Shown here: piece after piece, positions 32,049-40,958 of the stretch
Numbering within the stretch: the stretch's first letter is position 1
Layout of the letters: the number at the start of each line of letters is the position of its first letter
NCBI RefSeq assembly: GCF_900460525.1
Contig: NZ_UHIY01000001.1
Span: forward strand, 4,154,001-4,218,000
Reading direction: 5' to 3'
DNA: 64,000 nt
Origin: Yersinia kristensenii
GTDB taxonomy: Bacteria; Pseudomonadota; Gammaproteobacteria; Enterobacterales; Enterobacteriaceae
Notes under the pieces: model-generated
Database searches by the model: none
Told to the model about the DNA's origin: nothing
The model's input: the letters and a program-made list of their open reading frames with translations, nothing else
Translations under genes and position numbers: made by a program

Positions 32049-33722
32049 TTACTCGCCTTTTGCAGCTTTGAACGCTTCTGCCATTGCGCTAGAGAAGTTG
32101 CCTTCTTCTGGCTTGTTGTTAACTGTAGCAATAGCATCTTTCTCATCAGCTTCGTCTTTAGCACGAACAGACAGGCTGATTACGCGGTTTTTGCGGTCAA
32201 CGCCAGTATATTTGGCTTCAACTTCATCACCGACGTTCAGAACCAGCGTCGCATCTTCAACACGGTCGCGAGTTGCTTCAGAAGCACGCAGATAACCTTC
32301 TACGCCGCCTGCCAATTCAACTGTAGCACCTTTAGCGTCAACTGCAGTGACTTTACCAGTAACAATAGCACCTTTCTTGTTAACAGACAGGTAGTTATTG
32401 AACGGATCTTCAGCCAGTTGTTTCACGCCCAAGGAGATACGCTCACGTTCTGCGTCAACTTGCAGAACCACAGCTGCGATTTCGTCGCCTTTCTTGTATT
32501 CACGAACAGCTTCTTCGCCTGCAACGTTCCAGGAGATATCAGACAGGTGAACCAGGCCGTCGATGCCGCCGTCCAGGCCGATGAAGATACCGAAGTCAGT
32601 GATAGACTTGATTTTACCTTCAACGCGGTCGTTTTTGTTGTGGGTTTCTGCAAACAGCTGCCATGGGTTAGATTTGCACTGTTTCAGGCCCAGAGAAATA
32701 CGACGACGTTCTTCATCGATGTCCAGAACCATAACTTCCACTACGTCGCCAACGTTAACAACTTTAGACGGGTGAATGTTTTTGTTGGTCCAATCCATTT
32801 CTGAAACGTGTACCAGACCTTCAACGCCTTCTTCGATTTCTACGAAGCAGCCGTAATCAGTCAGGTTAGTTACACGGCCAGTCAGCTTAGTGCTTTCTGG
32901 GTAACGTTTAGCGATAGCAACCCATGGATCTTCGCCCAGCTGTTTCAAGCCAAGGGATACACGAGTACGTTCGCGGTCGAATTTCAGAACTTTAACAGTG
33001 ATTTCGTCGCCCACATTGACGATTTCGCTTGGGTGTTTAACACGTTTCCAAGCCATGTCAGTAATGTGCAGCAAGCCATCAACGCCGCCCAGATCAACGA
33101 ATGCACCATAGTCAGTCAGGTTCTTAACGATACCCTTAACTTCCATGCCTTCTTGCAGGTTTTCCAGCAATTGATCACGCTCAGCGCTGTTCTCAGATTC
33201 GATAACTGCACGACGAGAAACAACTACGTTGTTGCGTTTCTGATCCAGCTTGATGACTTTGAACTCAAGCTCTTTGCCTTCCAGATGCAGAGTATCGCGA
33301 ACTGGGCGCACATCAACCAGTGAACCAGGTAAGAACGCACGGATGCCGTTCAGTTCAACTGTAAAGCCGCCCTTCACTTTGCCGTTGATCACACCAGTAA
33401 CGGTTGCAGCTTCTTCGTAAGCTTTTTCCAGCATCAGCCATGCTTCATGGCGCTTAGCTTTCTCACGGGACAGCAGAGTTTCACCGAAGCCGTCTTCAAC
33501 TGCGTCCAGTGCAACGTCAACTTCATCGCCGACTTGAATTTCCAGTTCACCTTGCGCGTTCTTGAACTGTTCTGCTGGAATTGCTGACTCAGATTTCAGA
33601 CCGGCGTCAACCAGTACGATATCTTTATCGATAGAAACAACAACACCACGGACGATAGAGCCCGGACGTGTTTCAATTGTTTTCAGGGATTCTTCAAAGA
33701 GTTGAGCAAAAGATTCTGTCAT
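32049..33722 (-). CDS. rpsA: Ribosomal protein S1
   Basis: Largest 30S protein, which unfolds and recruits mRNAs with structured or weak ribosome sites. It has 557 residues and six S1/OB repeats. The four C-terminal RNA-binding repeats are recognisable by the recurring pattern [61 protein letters not shown] and [21 protein letters not shown]. Codon use is that of a highly expressed gene. It is expected to repress its own translation. It follows cmk after about 165 bases. Confidence 0.99.
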   Translation of the reverse strand: MTESFAQLFEESLKTIETRPGSIVRGVVVSIDKDIVLVDAGLKSESAIPAEQFKNAQGELEIQVGDEVDVALDAVEDGFGETLLSREKAKRHEAWLMLEKAYEEAATVTGVINGKVKGGFTVELNGIRAFLPGSLVDVRPVRDTLHLEGKELEFKVIKLDQKRNNVVVSRRAVIESENSAERDQLLENLQEGMEVKGIVKNLTDYGAFVDLGGVDGLLHITDMAWKRVKHPSEIVNVGDEITVKVLKFDRERTRVSLGLKQLGEDPWVAIAKRYPESTKLTGRVTNLTDYGCFVEIEEGVEGLVHVSEMDWTNKNIHPSKVVNVGDVVEVMVLDIDEERRRISLGLKQCKSNPWQLFAETHNKNDRVEGKIKSITDFGIFIGLDGGIDGLVHLSDISWNVAGEEAVREYKKGDEIAAVVLQVDAERERISLGVKQLAEDPFNNYLSVNKKGAIVTGKVTAVDAKGATVELAGGVEGYLRASEATRDRVEDATLVLNVGDEVEAKYTGVDRKNRVISLSVRAKDEADEKDAIATVNNKPEEGNFSSAMAEAFKAAKGE

Positions 33723-33878
33723 GTTTATAATCTTCAGGATTCTTAAGTTTAACGTCCATCTAGCATCCCGCCGGATGGGGTTGTTTCACATGCCTCGCCA
33801 CACATCCTTGCAGCAAGGTTAAAGTGCTCATCAAAAATAATTTTATTTAAAAAAATCGTTGAGAGCTCAGAACTGACC

Positions 33879-33908
33879 GCATTGTCGTTATTTTTTTAAC
33901 GACAATGC
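33879..33908. repeat. Perfect 11-bp inverted repeat spanning the cmk stop codon
   Basis: GCATTGTCGTT (33879-33889), eight bases with T7, then AACGACAATGC (33898-33908). On the minus strand the left arm codes for the last residues of Cmk and the stop codon falls at the edge of the loop. There is no T run after the stem on the minus strand, so it is not a standard terminator toward rpsA. Confidence 0.7.
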
Positions 33909-34580
33909 TAGAATTCGTTGGGCATAAGCCAGCGCCTGTTCGATCACCTGCTCGATGGACATACTGGTTGAATCCAGTACCAACGCATCTGCCGCAGGGA
34001 CTAAAGGTGCAATAGCCCGATTACGATCGCGAGAGTCCCGCTCCTGTATCTCGGACAAAAGACGTTCAAAGTTAACATTAAACCCCTTTTCCTGCAACTG
34101 TAGCATACGCCTGTGTGCACGTTCTTGTGAACTTGCATCAAGAAATATTTTCACCGGGGCATCGGGGAACACCACCGTGCCCATGTCACGGCCATCTGCT
34201 ATCAGGCCGGGCGGCTCACGGAAAGCCCGCTGACGACGCAACAATGCTTCACGCACCCGAGGAAAAGCCGCTGCCTGGGATGCCGTATTTCCCACAGTTT
34301 CAGTGCGAATCTCATTACTGACATCCTCACCTTCTAAAATGACTTTTAACTGCCCATTTTGCGAAACAAAACGAACATCGAGATGTGCGGCAAGTGGAAC
34401 TAATGCCTCTTCGGTGCTGATATCTACCTGGTGATGCAGTGCCGCCAAAGCTAAAACACGGTATATCGCACCGGAATCCAGCAAACGCCAGTCCAACGAT
34501 TCAGCCAATGCTTTGCAAAGCGTACCTTTACCTGCACCACTTGGTCCATCAACGGTTATCACCGGGGCTGACGCCGTCAT
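33888..34580 (-). CDS. cmk: Cytidylate kinase
   Basis: Phosphorylates CMP and dCMP to the diphosphates in pyrimidine salvage. It has 230 residues, with the P-loop [10 protein letters not shown] near residues 13-22, LLDSGAIYR in the NMP-binding region, and [13 protein letters not shown] near residue 130. It heads the cmk-rpsA-ihfB block. In E. coli the gene upstream is ycaL and then aroA; here about 14 kb of O-antigen sequence lies between cmk and aroA. Confidence 0.98.
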   Translation of the reverse strand: MTASAPVITVDGPSGAGKGTLCKALAESLDWRLLDSGAIYRVLALAALHHQVDISTEEALVPLAAHLDVRFVSQNGQLKVILEGEDVSNEIRTETVGNTASQAAAFPRVREALLRRQRAFREPPGLIADGRDMGTVVFPDAPVKIFLDASSQERAHRRMLQLQEKGFNVNFERLLSEIQERDSRDRNRAIAPLVPAADALVLDSTSMSIEQVIEQALAYAQRILALSLKK

Positions 34581-35597
34581 TTATCTCTCCTTTCGGTAGG
34601 CAAAACCTCTTGTCTACCCAGCAGGGCAAACACAGGAGCAGTATTATACGCTGCATCGATGTGAACTGTTACCCTGCGGTGGTTTAGTTGCTGAAAATAA
34701 AACCACAAGCCGTGGCTGGAGTGTAGAAGAGATGGGAAAGATAGCCAGAAAAAATATTTATTCTTTATATATTAACAAGCAGATATCAGAAATTTGTACA
34801 TAAACTCTGTAACCAAATCAGATAATCAAATGATTCATTTGAACTAATATCACCGTTTTTTTTTGCAAAAATTCACTATAAACGGAGGGTTTTCGTTCTT
34901 CATCTCAAGTCTGTTATCAAATCTTTCCAATTTGCTGAATACGACAGATACCAACAATCCAACATCCGTGGCGTTTACTGGTCTCACGTGCAATCATAAC
35001 AAATTGAATTAATAGAAAATTTCCAGGTTTCATTATAGCTTTTTGCCGCTAAACCCTTAGGAATCCCATACTCTAAGCGCGGGAAATATACATCTGCTTT
35101 AGTTGGCAATCTTCCTCTTCCAGCCCTTTCATTCATTTGATATCAGAGAATCCCATCCCAGCATATTTGGATTTTTCAGTGCTAGTTATTGGCCTCCAAA
35201 ACACCTCAGTCTCGACAACATCCTTCACATACTGACTACTTTCAACTTCTTTCAGAACTCGCAATAGCTGGATTTTAGTTAAACATATTTCCTGCATGGT
35301 AGCTCTCCTAAATGGTTGTATTTAAACCAGAGAACCTTACTAAGTGATAAACCTAAATTCAGAGGGGCTACAACACGACGAGGGTCTCAAGGGATTCGAC
35401 GAAATATTTTACAATGTAGTAAGGAAGCAATTTCTTACCTACTTTCTCAACACTGACTTCTTTTGTCTTCTCACCAGATGAGGTTGAGCACGGAAACGGT
35501 ATAACCACCACTTTCGATATTCAGCGTCAGATATTGCGCCCCATTACAACCATACGAACAACGCCGATCTACTGTTGCGACATTACAAACTATTGTC
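34581..35597. other. Boundary region between cmk and the O-antigen cluster
   Basis: About 1 kb with the cmk promoter at its left end and a transposase remnant near 35100-35300. The stretch 35475-35590, read on the minus strand, stays open for 38 codons (VCNVATVDRRCSYGCNGAQY and on) and is less AT-rich than its surroundings, so it may be the tail of another broken gene. The rest shows only AT-rich non-coding sequence. Confidence 0.5.
35090..35297 (-). pseudogene. Remnant of an IS3-family transposase OrfA
   Basis: The minus strand from ATG at 35297 reads MQEICLTKIQLLRVLKEVES.. then KSKYAGMGFSDIK, a stop, and MKGLEEEDCQLKQMYISRA, another stop. The pattern K.KYAGM..SD...LKELEEEN..LKQMY is the end of the helix-turn-helix and the leucine-zipper start of IS3-family OrfA proteins. 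Two in-frame stops, a diverged N-terminus and no recognisable OrfB show that it is dead. I could not define terminal inverted repeats. It marks past insertion at the cmk-side edge of the O-antigen cluster. Confidence 0.6.
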
Positions 35598-36796
35598 TTA
35601 ACTATGTGAGAGAGCTTTAATAATTTTCTGAGCTGCAGAATCAACTGAAAATTCGGACTCTAGTAATTGCCTAGCAAAGATTCCAGTATCATAACGGTAT
35701 TGAGCATCTAAATATAATTTTTCAGCCGCAGAAAATAAAGCATCATCATCGCCATTAATACAAACAACTCCGGCGCGCGTTTTATTTATCAAACTCTTTA
35801 AATCATTTCCTACATTAACACTCCCGAGAATTGGGATTTTTGCAACCATATACCCTAATAGTTTTCCAGGAAAGTTATGGCTTGTATGATTAGCCGATAA
35901 AGAAAATAACCCGATATCAACCTCAGATAAAACAAACTTAAACTCATCCTGAGAAATTGAAGGTAAATAACTGAAATTTTTCAATCCCCAATCAACAGAT
36001 AATTGGTTGATAAGCGAAACTTCATCCCCTTGTCCTATATACAAAAAATGAGCACCATCGTATTTGCTCATTCTCCTGGTCAATCGCATCAAGTTAGCCA
36101 TATCTTGGGCATGACCGATGTTGCCACCGTAAAAAAAATTACTTTACCCTCTAAACCAAGTCGTGCTCTGATTGATGGGTAACTATTAGGAGGAGGAGTA
36201 ATAGGTGATAACATCGCCCAATTATGTAAAACCTCTGTAGGGTATCCCCTATAATCAGCGTTAAATACATCTATATTATTTTTTGACATCAAGCCGATCA
36301 TATCAGCCTGATTACAGGAATACTTTTCAAAAAATCTGAAGTATCGTTCGATCAAGGAGCCCTTATTAATCATACCAGCATCAATTGCCCAGCGCGGAAA
36401 AAGATCCCTTAAAACCAAGTATGCTTTACATTGACAACGATTCTTTAAAAATTTTACTAGTCCTCCCCAAAATATAGATGGGGAGTAATAAATAATACCG
36501 TCAAAGGTATCTTTATCAACCCTCGATTTTATAGCATGGCAAGCACGCCAGGAAAGCAACGATTCATTAATAGCACGTTTTACTTTACCAACATCTTTGA
36601 TCTCACCACTTTTAAAACGCCAGATATTGATACCATCAAGTGTACTTGTGATTAACGGTTCATCCTGGTCACGACCAGGGGTAATCACAGTTATCTGATG
36701 CCACTGTTGCAAATGTATAGCAAGTTCATGAAACATTTTAGCGGCTACGCGAGTGCTATCAGGTAGATAATCATCAATGATCAACGCTAATTTCAA
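35598..36796 (-). pseudogene. wbuB: GT4 glycosyltransferase WbuB-like, frameshifted
   Basis: Relative of E. coli WbuB, the L-FucNAc/L-QuiNAc-type transferase found behind fnl/qnl genes. It is predicted to add the 6-deoxy-L-amino sugar to the lipid-linked O-unit on the cytoplasmic face. Translation starts at TTG 36796 after GGAGGA, overlapping the stop of the epimerase gene (TTGA). The frame is correct up to KVIFF and then shifts at an A8 run on the plus strand (36131-36138). One extra base would restore YGGNIGHAQDMANLM and give a 399-residue protein. The C-terminal half (MANLMRLTRRMSKYDGAHFL..SHNFPGKLLGYM) is open from 36101. As written it makes two fragments. Confidence 0.85.
36131..36138. 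repeat. A8 homopolymer at the wbuB frameshift
   Basis: Eight A on the plus strand (T8 in the coding strand). Nine would restore the WbuB reading frame. Confidence 0.85.
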
Positions 36797-37926
36797 AGTG
36801 ATTTCCTCCATACGACGCGATTTACATAATCTGTATAACTTAAAATAGTACGCAATACTTTTTCCGAAACATTCGGCGCTATATAGTCACGGACTTTATT
36901 TATCAACCGAGCTGCACCTCGAGGTTGATTTTCAAGAATAGCAATTGCTTGTAAAATTCGCTCGACGCTCATTCCCGTGAACATCACCGCCCCTTCTTCA
37001 AACCCTTCAGGGCGTTCCTGGGCTTCTCTAATATTGATCGCTGGGAAATTTAAAATTGAAGACTCTTCTGTGATGGTTCCACTATCACTTAGTACAACTT
37101 TTGCATCCATTTGTAAGCGAACATAATCGCTAAATCCTAATGGTTTTAACAAATTAACTAATGGGTGAAATTGTAATCCCAACATCTCTATTTTCTTTCT
37201 AGTCCTTGGATGAGTTGACACAATAATCGGATATTGGTATTTAACAGCTAACTCATTTAGTACTTCTACATAACTGTAGATATTTTTATCAGAGTCGACA
37301 TTTTCTTCACGATGAACACTTACTAAAAAATATTCACTCTTATTGAGAGATAAACGGCTAACGATATCAGATTTATTAATTTTGTCATGGTAGAAACTTA
37401 ACACTTCATCCATTGGACTACCGGTTTTAATAATTAGATCTGGTCTAAGCCCTTCATTTAATAGGTACTCACGCGCAATATCGCTGTATGGCATGTTGAC
37501 ATCGGAAATATGATCAACAATTTTTCTGTTTATTTCTTCGGGTACACGGAGATCAAAACAACGATTACCTGCCTCCATATGGAATATGGGAATTTTTCTA
37601 CGTTTGGCAGATATAGCAGCTAACGCACTATTAGTGTCACCGAGAATTAGCAGAGCATCCGGCTTTAATTCTGCAAAAATTTTGTCTGACTTGCTGATTA
37701 CCTGAGCCATCGTTTCCGCTGCACTGTTCCCTGCACATTCCAAAAATATATCAGGTGAACGAATATCCAAATCATCAAAAAATATTTGATTAAGTTCATA
37801 ATCGTAATTTTGACCAGTATGAACTAAGGTATGCGTACAATATTCATCAAGTTTTGCGATGGTACGCGACAATCTAATAATTTCAGGTCTAGTACCAACG
37901 ATTGTCATCACATTTAATTTTTGCAT
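36793..37926 (-). CDS. UDP-HexNAc 2-epimerase, WecB-like (FnlC/WbjD/WbvD group)
   Basis: Non-hydrolysing UDP-N-acetyl-hexosamine 2-epimerase of 377 residues. In the fnl/qnl pathways this is the third step, inverting C2 of the 6-deoxy-L-talo or L-rhamno intermediate to give UDP-L-FucNAc or UDP-L-QuiNAc. Family motifs are VGTRPEIIRL at the N-terminus, THTGQNYDY-like HTGQNYDYE, GDTNSALA, HMEAGNRCFD, VSVHREEN and SDSGTITEESS. It follows the reductase gene, whose corrected frame would overlap this start, and its stop overlaps the TTG start of wbuB. The 2-epimerase call is firm; the exact product depends on the reductase. Confidence 0.88.
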   Translation of the reverse strand: MQKLNVMTIVGTRPEIIRLSRTIAKLDEYCTHTLVHTGQNYDYELNQIFFDDLDIRSPDIFLECAGNSAAETMAQVISKSDKIFAELKPDALLILGDTNSALAAISAKRRKIPIFHMEAGNRCFDLRVPEEINRKIVDHISDVNMPYSDIAREYLLNEGLRPDLIIKTGSPMDEVLSFYHDKINKSDIVSRLSLNKSEYFLVSVHREENVDSDKNIYSYVEVLNELAVKYQYPIIVSTHPRTRKKIEMLGLQFHPLVNLLKPLGFSDYVRLQMDAKVVLSDSGTITEESSILNFPAINIREAQERPEGFEEGAVMFTGMSVERILQAIAILENQPRGAARLINKVRDYIAPNVSEKVLRTILSYTDYVNRVVWRKSL

Positions 37927-37995
37927 GGAAAATACCTCGTTACATAATCGTTATGCATAAATTCAATCAATTCGCGCCACGTTGGTGGATTGAAA

Positions 37996-38796
37996 TTAAT
38001 TGCATCTCTCAGTTTTTTTTGAATCAAGCGAACGGTCGATAACTAATTGTTCTGATTTATTAATTTTAACGGAATGACCATAAATTTCTGACACTAACGA
38101 AATTAATGAAAATTTATCAATCGGATCAACAGAAAGATGATATAAACCAGTTAAACTATTATCAACGAGGATTTTTTCTGCCAGTAATTTAGCTATATAA
38201 GAAGTTGGTAAGCCGGAAAAAATTGCCTTTGAAAATCCATTAACTTCATTCTGTTGTTTTAAAAACCAATCAATTAAACTCACTGCTGAGCTTAGTTCAT
38301 GACCAATAATAGATGTTCTTAAAGTCAAATGCCGACCATAGTTGACTTCACCTAAATATTTTGACTTGCCATAAATATCTGTTGAATTAGGGAGGTCAAG
38401 TTCATTATATAAACCAGTTTTACCATCGAAAACACAGTCGGTCGAAAAATGAATATATTTTGCTTCATATTTATCACATAAAGCGGCTAATTGGTGCGGT
38501 AATAATGAATTGATTTTAATTGCAGGAACATACTGCTTTGCAATTTCATGTTGCTTTATTAAGCCAATACAATTTATCACAACATCTGGTTTGGCTAATT
38601 TGATGGCATTATCAATGCTATCAATATCAGTAGCATCTACATTAAGCAGTAAATTCTCTTGGAGCTTATTAAAGTATATCTCTTTACCTGCCATACTACG
38701 TGCCGTACCGATAACATTTAACTGCTTGTACTCATTCAGATTGGCAAACAGACTGTAACCCAGCATACCTGTTGCACCTAAGATCAATACATTCAC
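37996..38796 (-). CDS. RmlD-like 4-keto reductase of L-QuiNAc type, C-terminally frameshifted
   Basis: SDR-family reductase resembling dTDP-4-dehydrorhamnose reductase (RmlD) and the QnlB/WbvR group, predicted to reduce the 4-keto-2-acetamido-6-deoxy-L-sugar made by the gene before it. Visible are the NAD(P) loop GATGMLGYSL (residues 7-16), VINCIGLIKQ near 75, STDCVFDGKTG near 118 and the YGKSK active-site Tyr/Lys near 142. It lacks the cupin domain of FnlB/CapF proteins (about 370 residues). The written frame ends after DSKKTERCN at an A8 run (T 38013-38020 on the plus strand). Removing one base restores a further 28 or so residues (LRDAINFNPPTWRELIEFMHN) and a stop at 37914, inside the next gene's start. 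Confidence 0.82.
   Translation of the reverse strand: MNVLILGATGMLGYSLFANLNEYKQLNVIGTARSMAGKEIYFNKLQENLLLNVDATDIDSIDNAIKLAKPDVVINCIGLIKQHEIAKQYVPAIKINSLLPHQLAALCDKYEAKYIHFSTDCVFDGKTGLYNELDLPNSTDIYGKSKYLGEVNYGRHLTLRTSIIGHELSSAVSLIDWFLKQQNEVNGFSKAIFSGLPTSYIAKLLAEKILVDNSLTGLYHLSVDPIDKFSLISLVSEIYGHSVKINKSEQLVIDRSLDSKKTERCN
38013..38020. repeat. T8 homopolymer at the qnlB frameshift
   Basis: Eight T on the plus strand. Seven would extend the reductase to about 293 residues with a normal family C-terminus. Confidence 0.85.
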
Positions 38797-38798
38797 GG

Positions 38799-39836
38799 TT
38801 AGACCCCTTCTGGTACCAACAGATTGCCTGCTTCAATTTCACGAATAAAATCAAGCTTACGTAAAAGCACTTTCATTCCTTCAACATCTAATCGCAGAGT
38901 ATTATGGGAATTATAATCCTCAACGAGAGAAAGGTCCCTTTCACCATTTTCAAAATACTTTGAGTAATTCAAGTCTCGATTATCTGCTGCTACGCGATAA
39001 TAATTCCCTTCTTCTTGGGCAACAAACATCTCTTCACGGCTACAAAGAGCTTCATACTGTTTTTCACCATGACGAGTACCTATGATATTAACTAGATGCT
39101 CAGGCTTATTCATTATTTCCAACAATGCTTTTACCAAAGTATCTATGGTCGCAGCAGGCGCTTTTTGTACAAAAATATCACCATTTTGTCCATGTTCAAA
39201 TGCATGTAAAACCAAGTCTACTGCATCATCTAATGTCATCATAAAGCGAGTCATATTAGGGTCAGTAATAGTAATAGGATCACCATTTACAACCTGCCTG
39301 ATAAATAGCGGTATAACTGAGCCTCTTGAAGCCATCACATTACCATAACGGGTACAACATATGGTTGTATTTGTATTTACTAAATTACGGCTTTTAGCAA
39401 CAATAACTTTTTCCATCATTGCTTTAGAAATCCCCATTGCATTAATAGGGTAAACCGCTTTATCTGTACTCAAGCAAACAACCCTTTCTACTCCATGAGT
39501 AATGGCTGCTTCCAAAACGTTTTCAGTGCCAATAACATTAGTTTTTACTGCTTCTAATGGATAGAACTCACAGGATGGAACTTGCTTAAGTGCGGCAGCA
39601 TGGTATATATAATCGACCCCACGCATTGCATTAGATACGCTCTGATAATCCCGCACATCACCTATATAAAATTTTAGTTTATCCGATTTGAAATATTTAC
39701 GCATATCATCTTGTTTTTTCTCATCACGTGAAAAAATCCTAATTTCACTAATTTCTGTATTTAAAAAACGATGAAGAACTGCGTTACCAAATGAACCTGT
39801 ACCACCAGTAATTAACAGTACTTTATTTTTAAACAT
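38799..39836 (-). CDS. fnlA: UDP-GlcNAc 4,6-dehydratase/5-epimerase (FnlA/QnlA/WbjB type)
   Basis: First enzyme from UDP-GlcNAc toward UDP-L-FucNAc or UDP-L-QuiNAc: 4,6-dehydration and 5- (and 3-) epimerisation giving a 4-keto-6-deoxy-L-sugar. ATG at 39836 follows GGAGGTGACA, making 345 residues; the longer frame to 39848 is unneeded. The NADP loop TGGTGSFGN is at residues 10-18. The active-site block reads STDKAVYPINAMGISKAMMEK, with Met in place of the usual SDR Tyr, characteristic of the FlaA1/PseB/WbjB/CapE group. It overlaps the preceding glycosyltransferase gene. The same protein serves FnlA and QnlA pathways, so the symbol is provisional. Confidence 0.92.
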   Translation of the reverse strand: MFKNKVLLITGGTGSFGNAVLHRFLNTEISEIRIFSRDEKKQDDMRKYFKSDKLKFYIGDVRDYQSVSNAMRGVDYIYHAAALKQVPSCEFYPLEAVKTNVIGTENVLEAAITHGVERVVCLSTDKAVYPINAMGISKAMMEKVIVAKSRNLVNTNTTICCTRYGNVMASRGSVIPLFIRQVVNGDPITITDPNMTRFMMTLDDAVDLVLHAFEHGQNGDIFVQKAPAATIDTLVKALLEIMNKPEHLVNIIGTRHGEKQYEALCSREEMFVAQEEGNYYRVAADNRDLNYSKYFENGERDLSLVEDYNSHNTLRLDVEGMKVLLRKLDFIREIEAGNLLVPEGV

Positions 39837-40956
39837 TGTCACCTCCAATAGTCTCTAGATATTTCCAAGTTTTCAAAGCCGTTTTTTCCCACATGTAATT
39901 ATCTCTTAAAGAAATAGATTTCCCTCTCATTTCCTTCAATAAAATCGGATTATTAAAAGCCTCAGAAATTTTAATTGAAATATCCTCGTAACTATTTTCA
40001 TCAAAATATAACGCAGCATCCTTTGCAAACTCAGGCATAGGTTCTGTTTTTGATGCTAATATAGGAACGCCACATCCAATAGCTTCTAATAAGATATTAG
40101 GACAATTTTCACACGAGGAAGGAAAGATAAATAGCGATGCACCTTTATATATAGCAGGTAGCTCTTCATATATTACCTTACCTTTGAAAATAACGAAATT
40201 CTCAAGTTGGTTATCTTGAACATAGCGTATACAGTCGGAATAGGCGGGTTCCATAAACTCGCCAACAAGAATTAATTGATATGCCTGTTTTATAGTTTCG
40301 GGTAATAAAGCATATGCTTTTAATAAATTTAAGTGGTTTTTATACGGCTCAAATCTAGAAACATACAGAATATATTTACCTTTTCTATTATCCAACTCTT
40401 CATCAGGATTCACACCCGGATTAAAATGATTAGATATTCCATGAGGTATAACTTGTGATGCATTGATTTTCATCAATTTTTTCACGACGTTGCGAGCATA
40501 ATTAGAAATAAAAATAACACTGTCTGCAGACTTCATTGTTCGAGACATTAATAATTTTAATATTATATTTTTTATCTTAAGTCTACGATTTGGAAGAGCG
40601 CCTTGAGCTTTAGAGTCAAAAGGCAGCATATTTCTAAACATTGTCACTTTGGGAATAGCAAAAGAAAAAAATGTAAAGTCCATTCCGCCTGGAACAAATA
40701 ATACATTGGCTCTGACAAATAGTAATAGTATTGGGAGATATAACGACTCCCATAGCATTCTAAAAAAAATATTCTGATTAGCAAATTTAGTTGTTATATA
40801 TTTAATTCTCTTATCACTAGGAATTATGGATGGGTCAGGACATACGATATAAATTTCACATTGCTGTTCAGATGATATATTGGAGAGTAAATTAGATATA
40901 TAGGTTTTTCCTCCACCAACTTTAGCTGACAATGCATTAATAAAAATACGATGCAT
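39829..40956 (-). CDS. GT4-family glycosyltransferase of the O-antigen cluster
   Basis: Predicted retaining (GT-B fold, GT4) transferase of 375 residues, acting on the lipid-linked O-unit at the cytoplasmic membrane face. It opens with MHRIFINALSAKVGGGKTYI, a glycine-rich loop common in O-antigen GT4 proteins. The C-terminal donor domain has SRFEPYKNHLNLLKAY near residue 195 and the E-x7-E motif ENCPNILLE near residue 285. The linkage made is not predictable from sequence. It lies three bases after the previous glycosyltransferase gene and overlaps fnlA. Confidence 0.85.
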   Translation of the reverse strand: MHRIFINALSAKVGGGKTYISNLLSNISSEQQCEIYIVCPDPSIIPSDKRIKYITTKFANQNIFFRMLWESLYLPILLLFVRANVLFVPGGMDFTFFSFAIPKVTMFRNMLPFDSKAQGALPNRRLKIKNIILKLLMSRTMKSADSVIFISNYARNVVKKLMKINASQVIPHGISNHFNPGVNPDEELDNRKGKYILYVSRFEPYKNHLNLLKAYALLPETIKQAYQLILVGEFMEPAYSDCIRYVQDNQLENFVIFKGKVIYEELPAIYKGASLFIFPSSCENCPNILLEAIGCGVPILASKTEPMPEFAKDAALYFDENSYEDISIKISEAFNNPILLKEMRGKSISLRDNYMWEKTALKTWKYLETIGGDNV

Positions 40957-40958
40957 AT

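Noticed and set aside
32418..33323. Long plus-strand frames across rpsA (128 and 171 codons)
   Set aside because: These are complementary-frame shadows of a highly expressed gene with repeated S1 domains.
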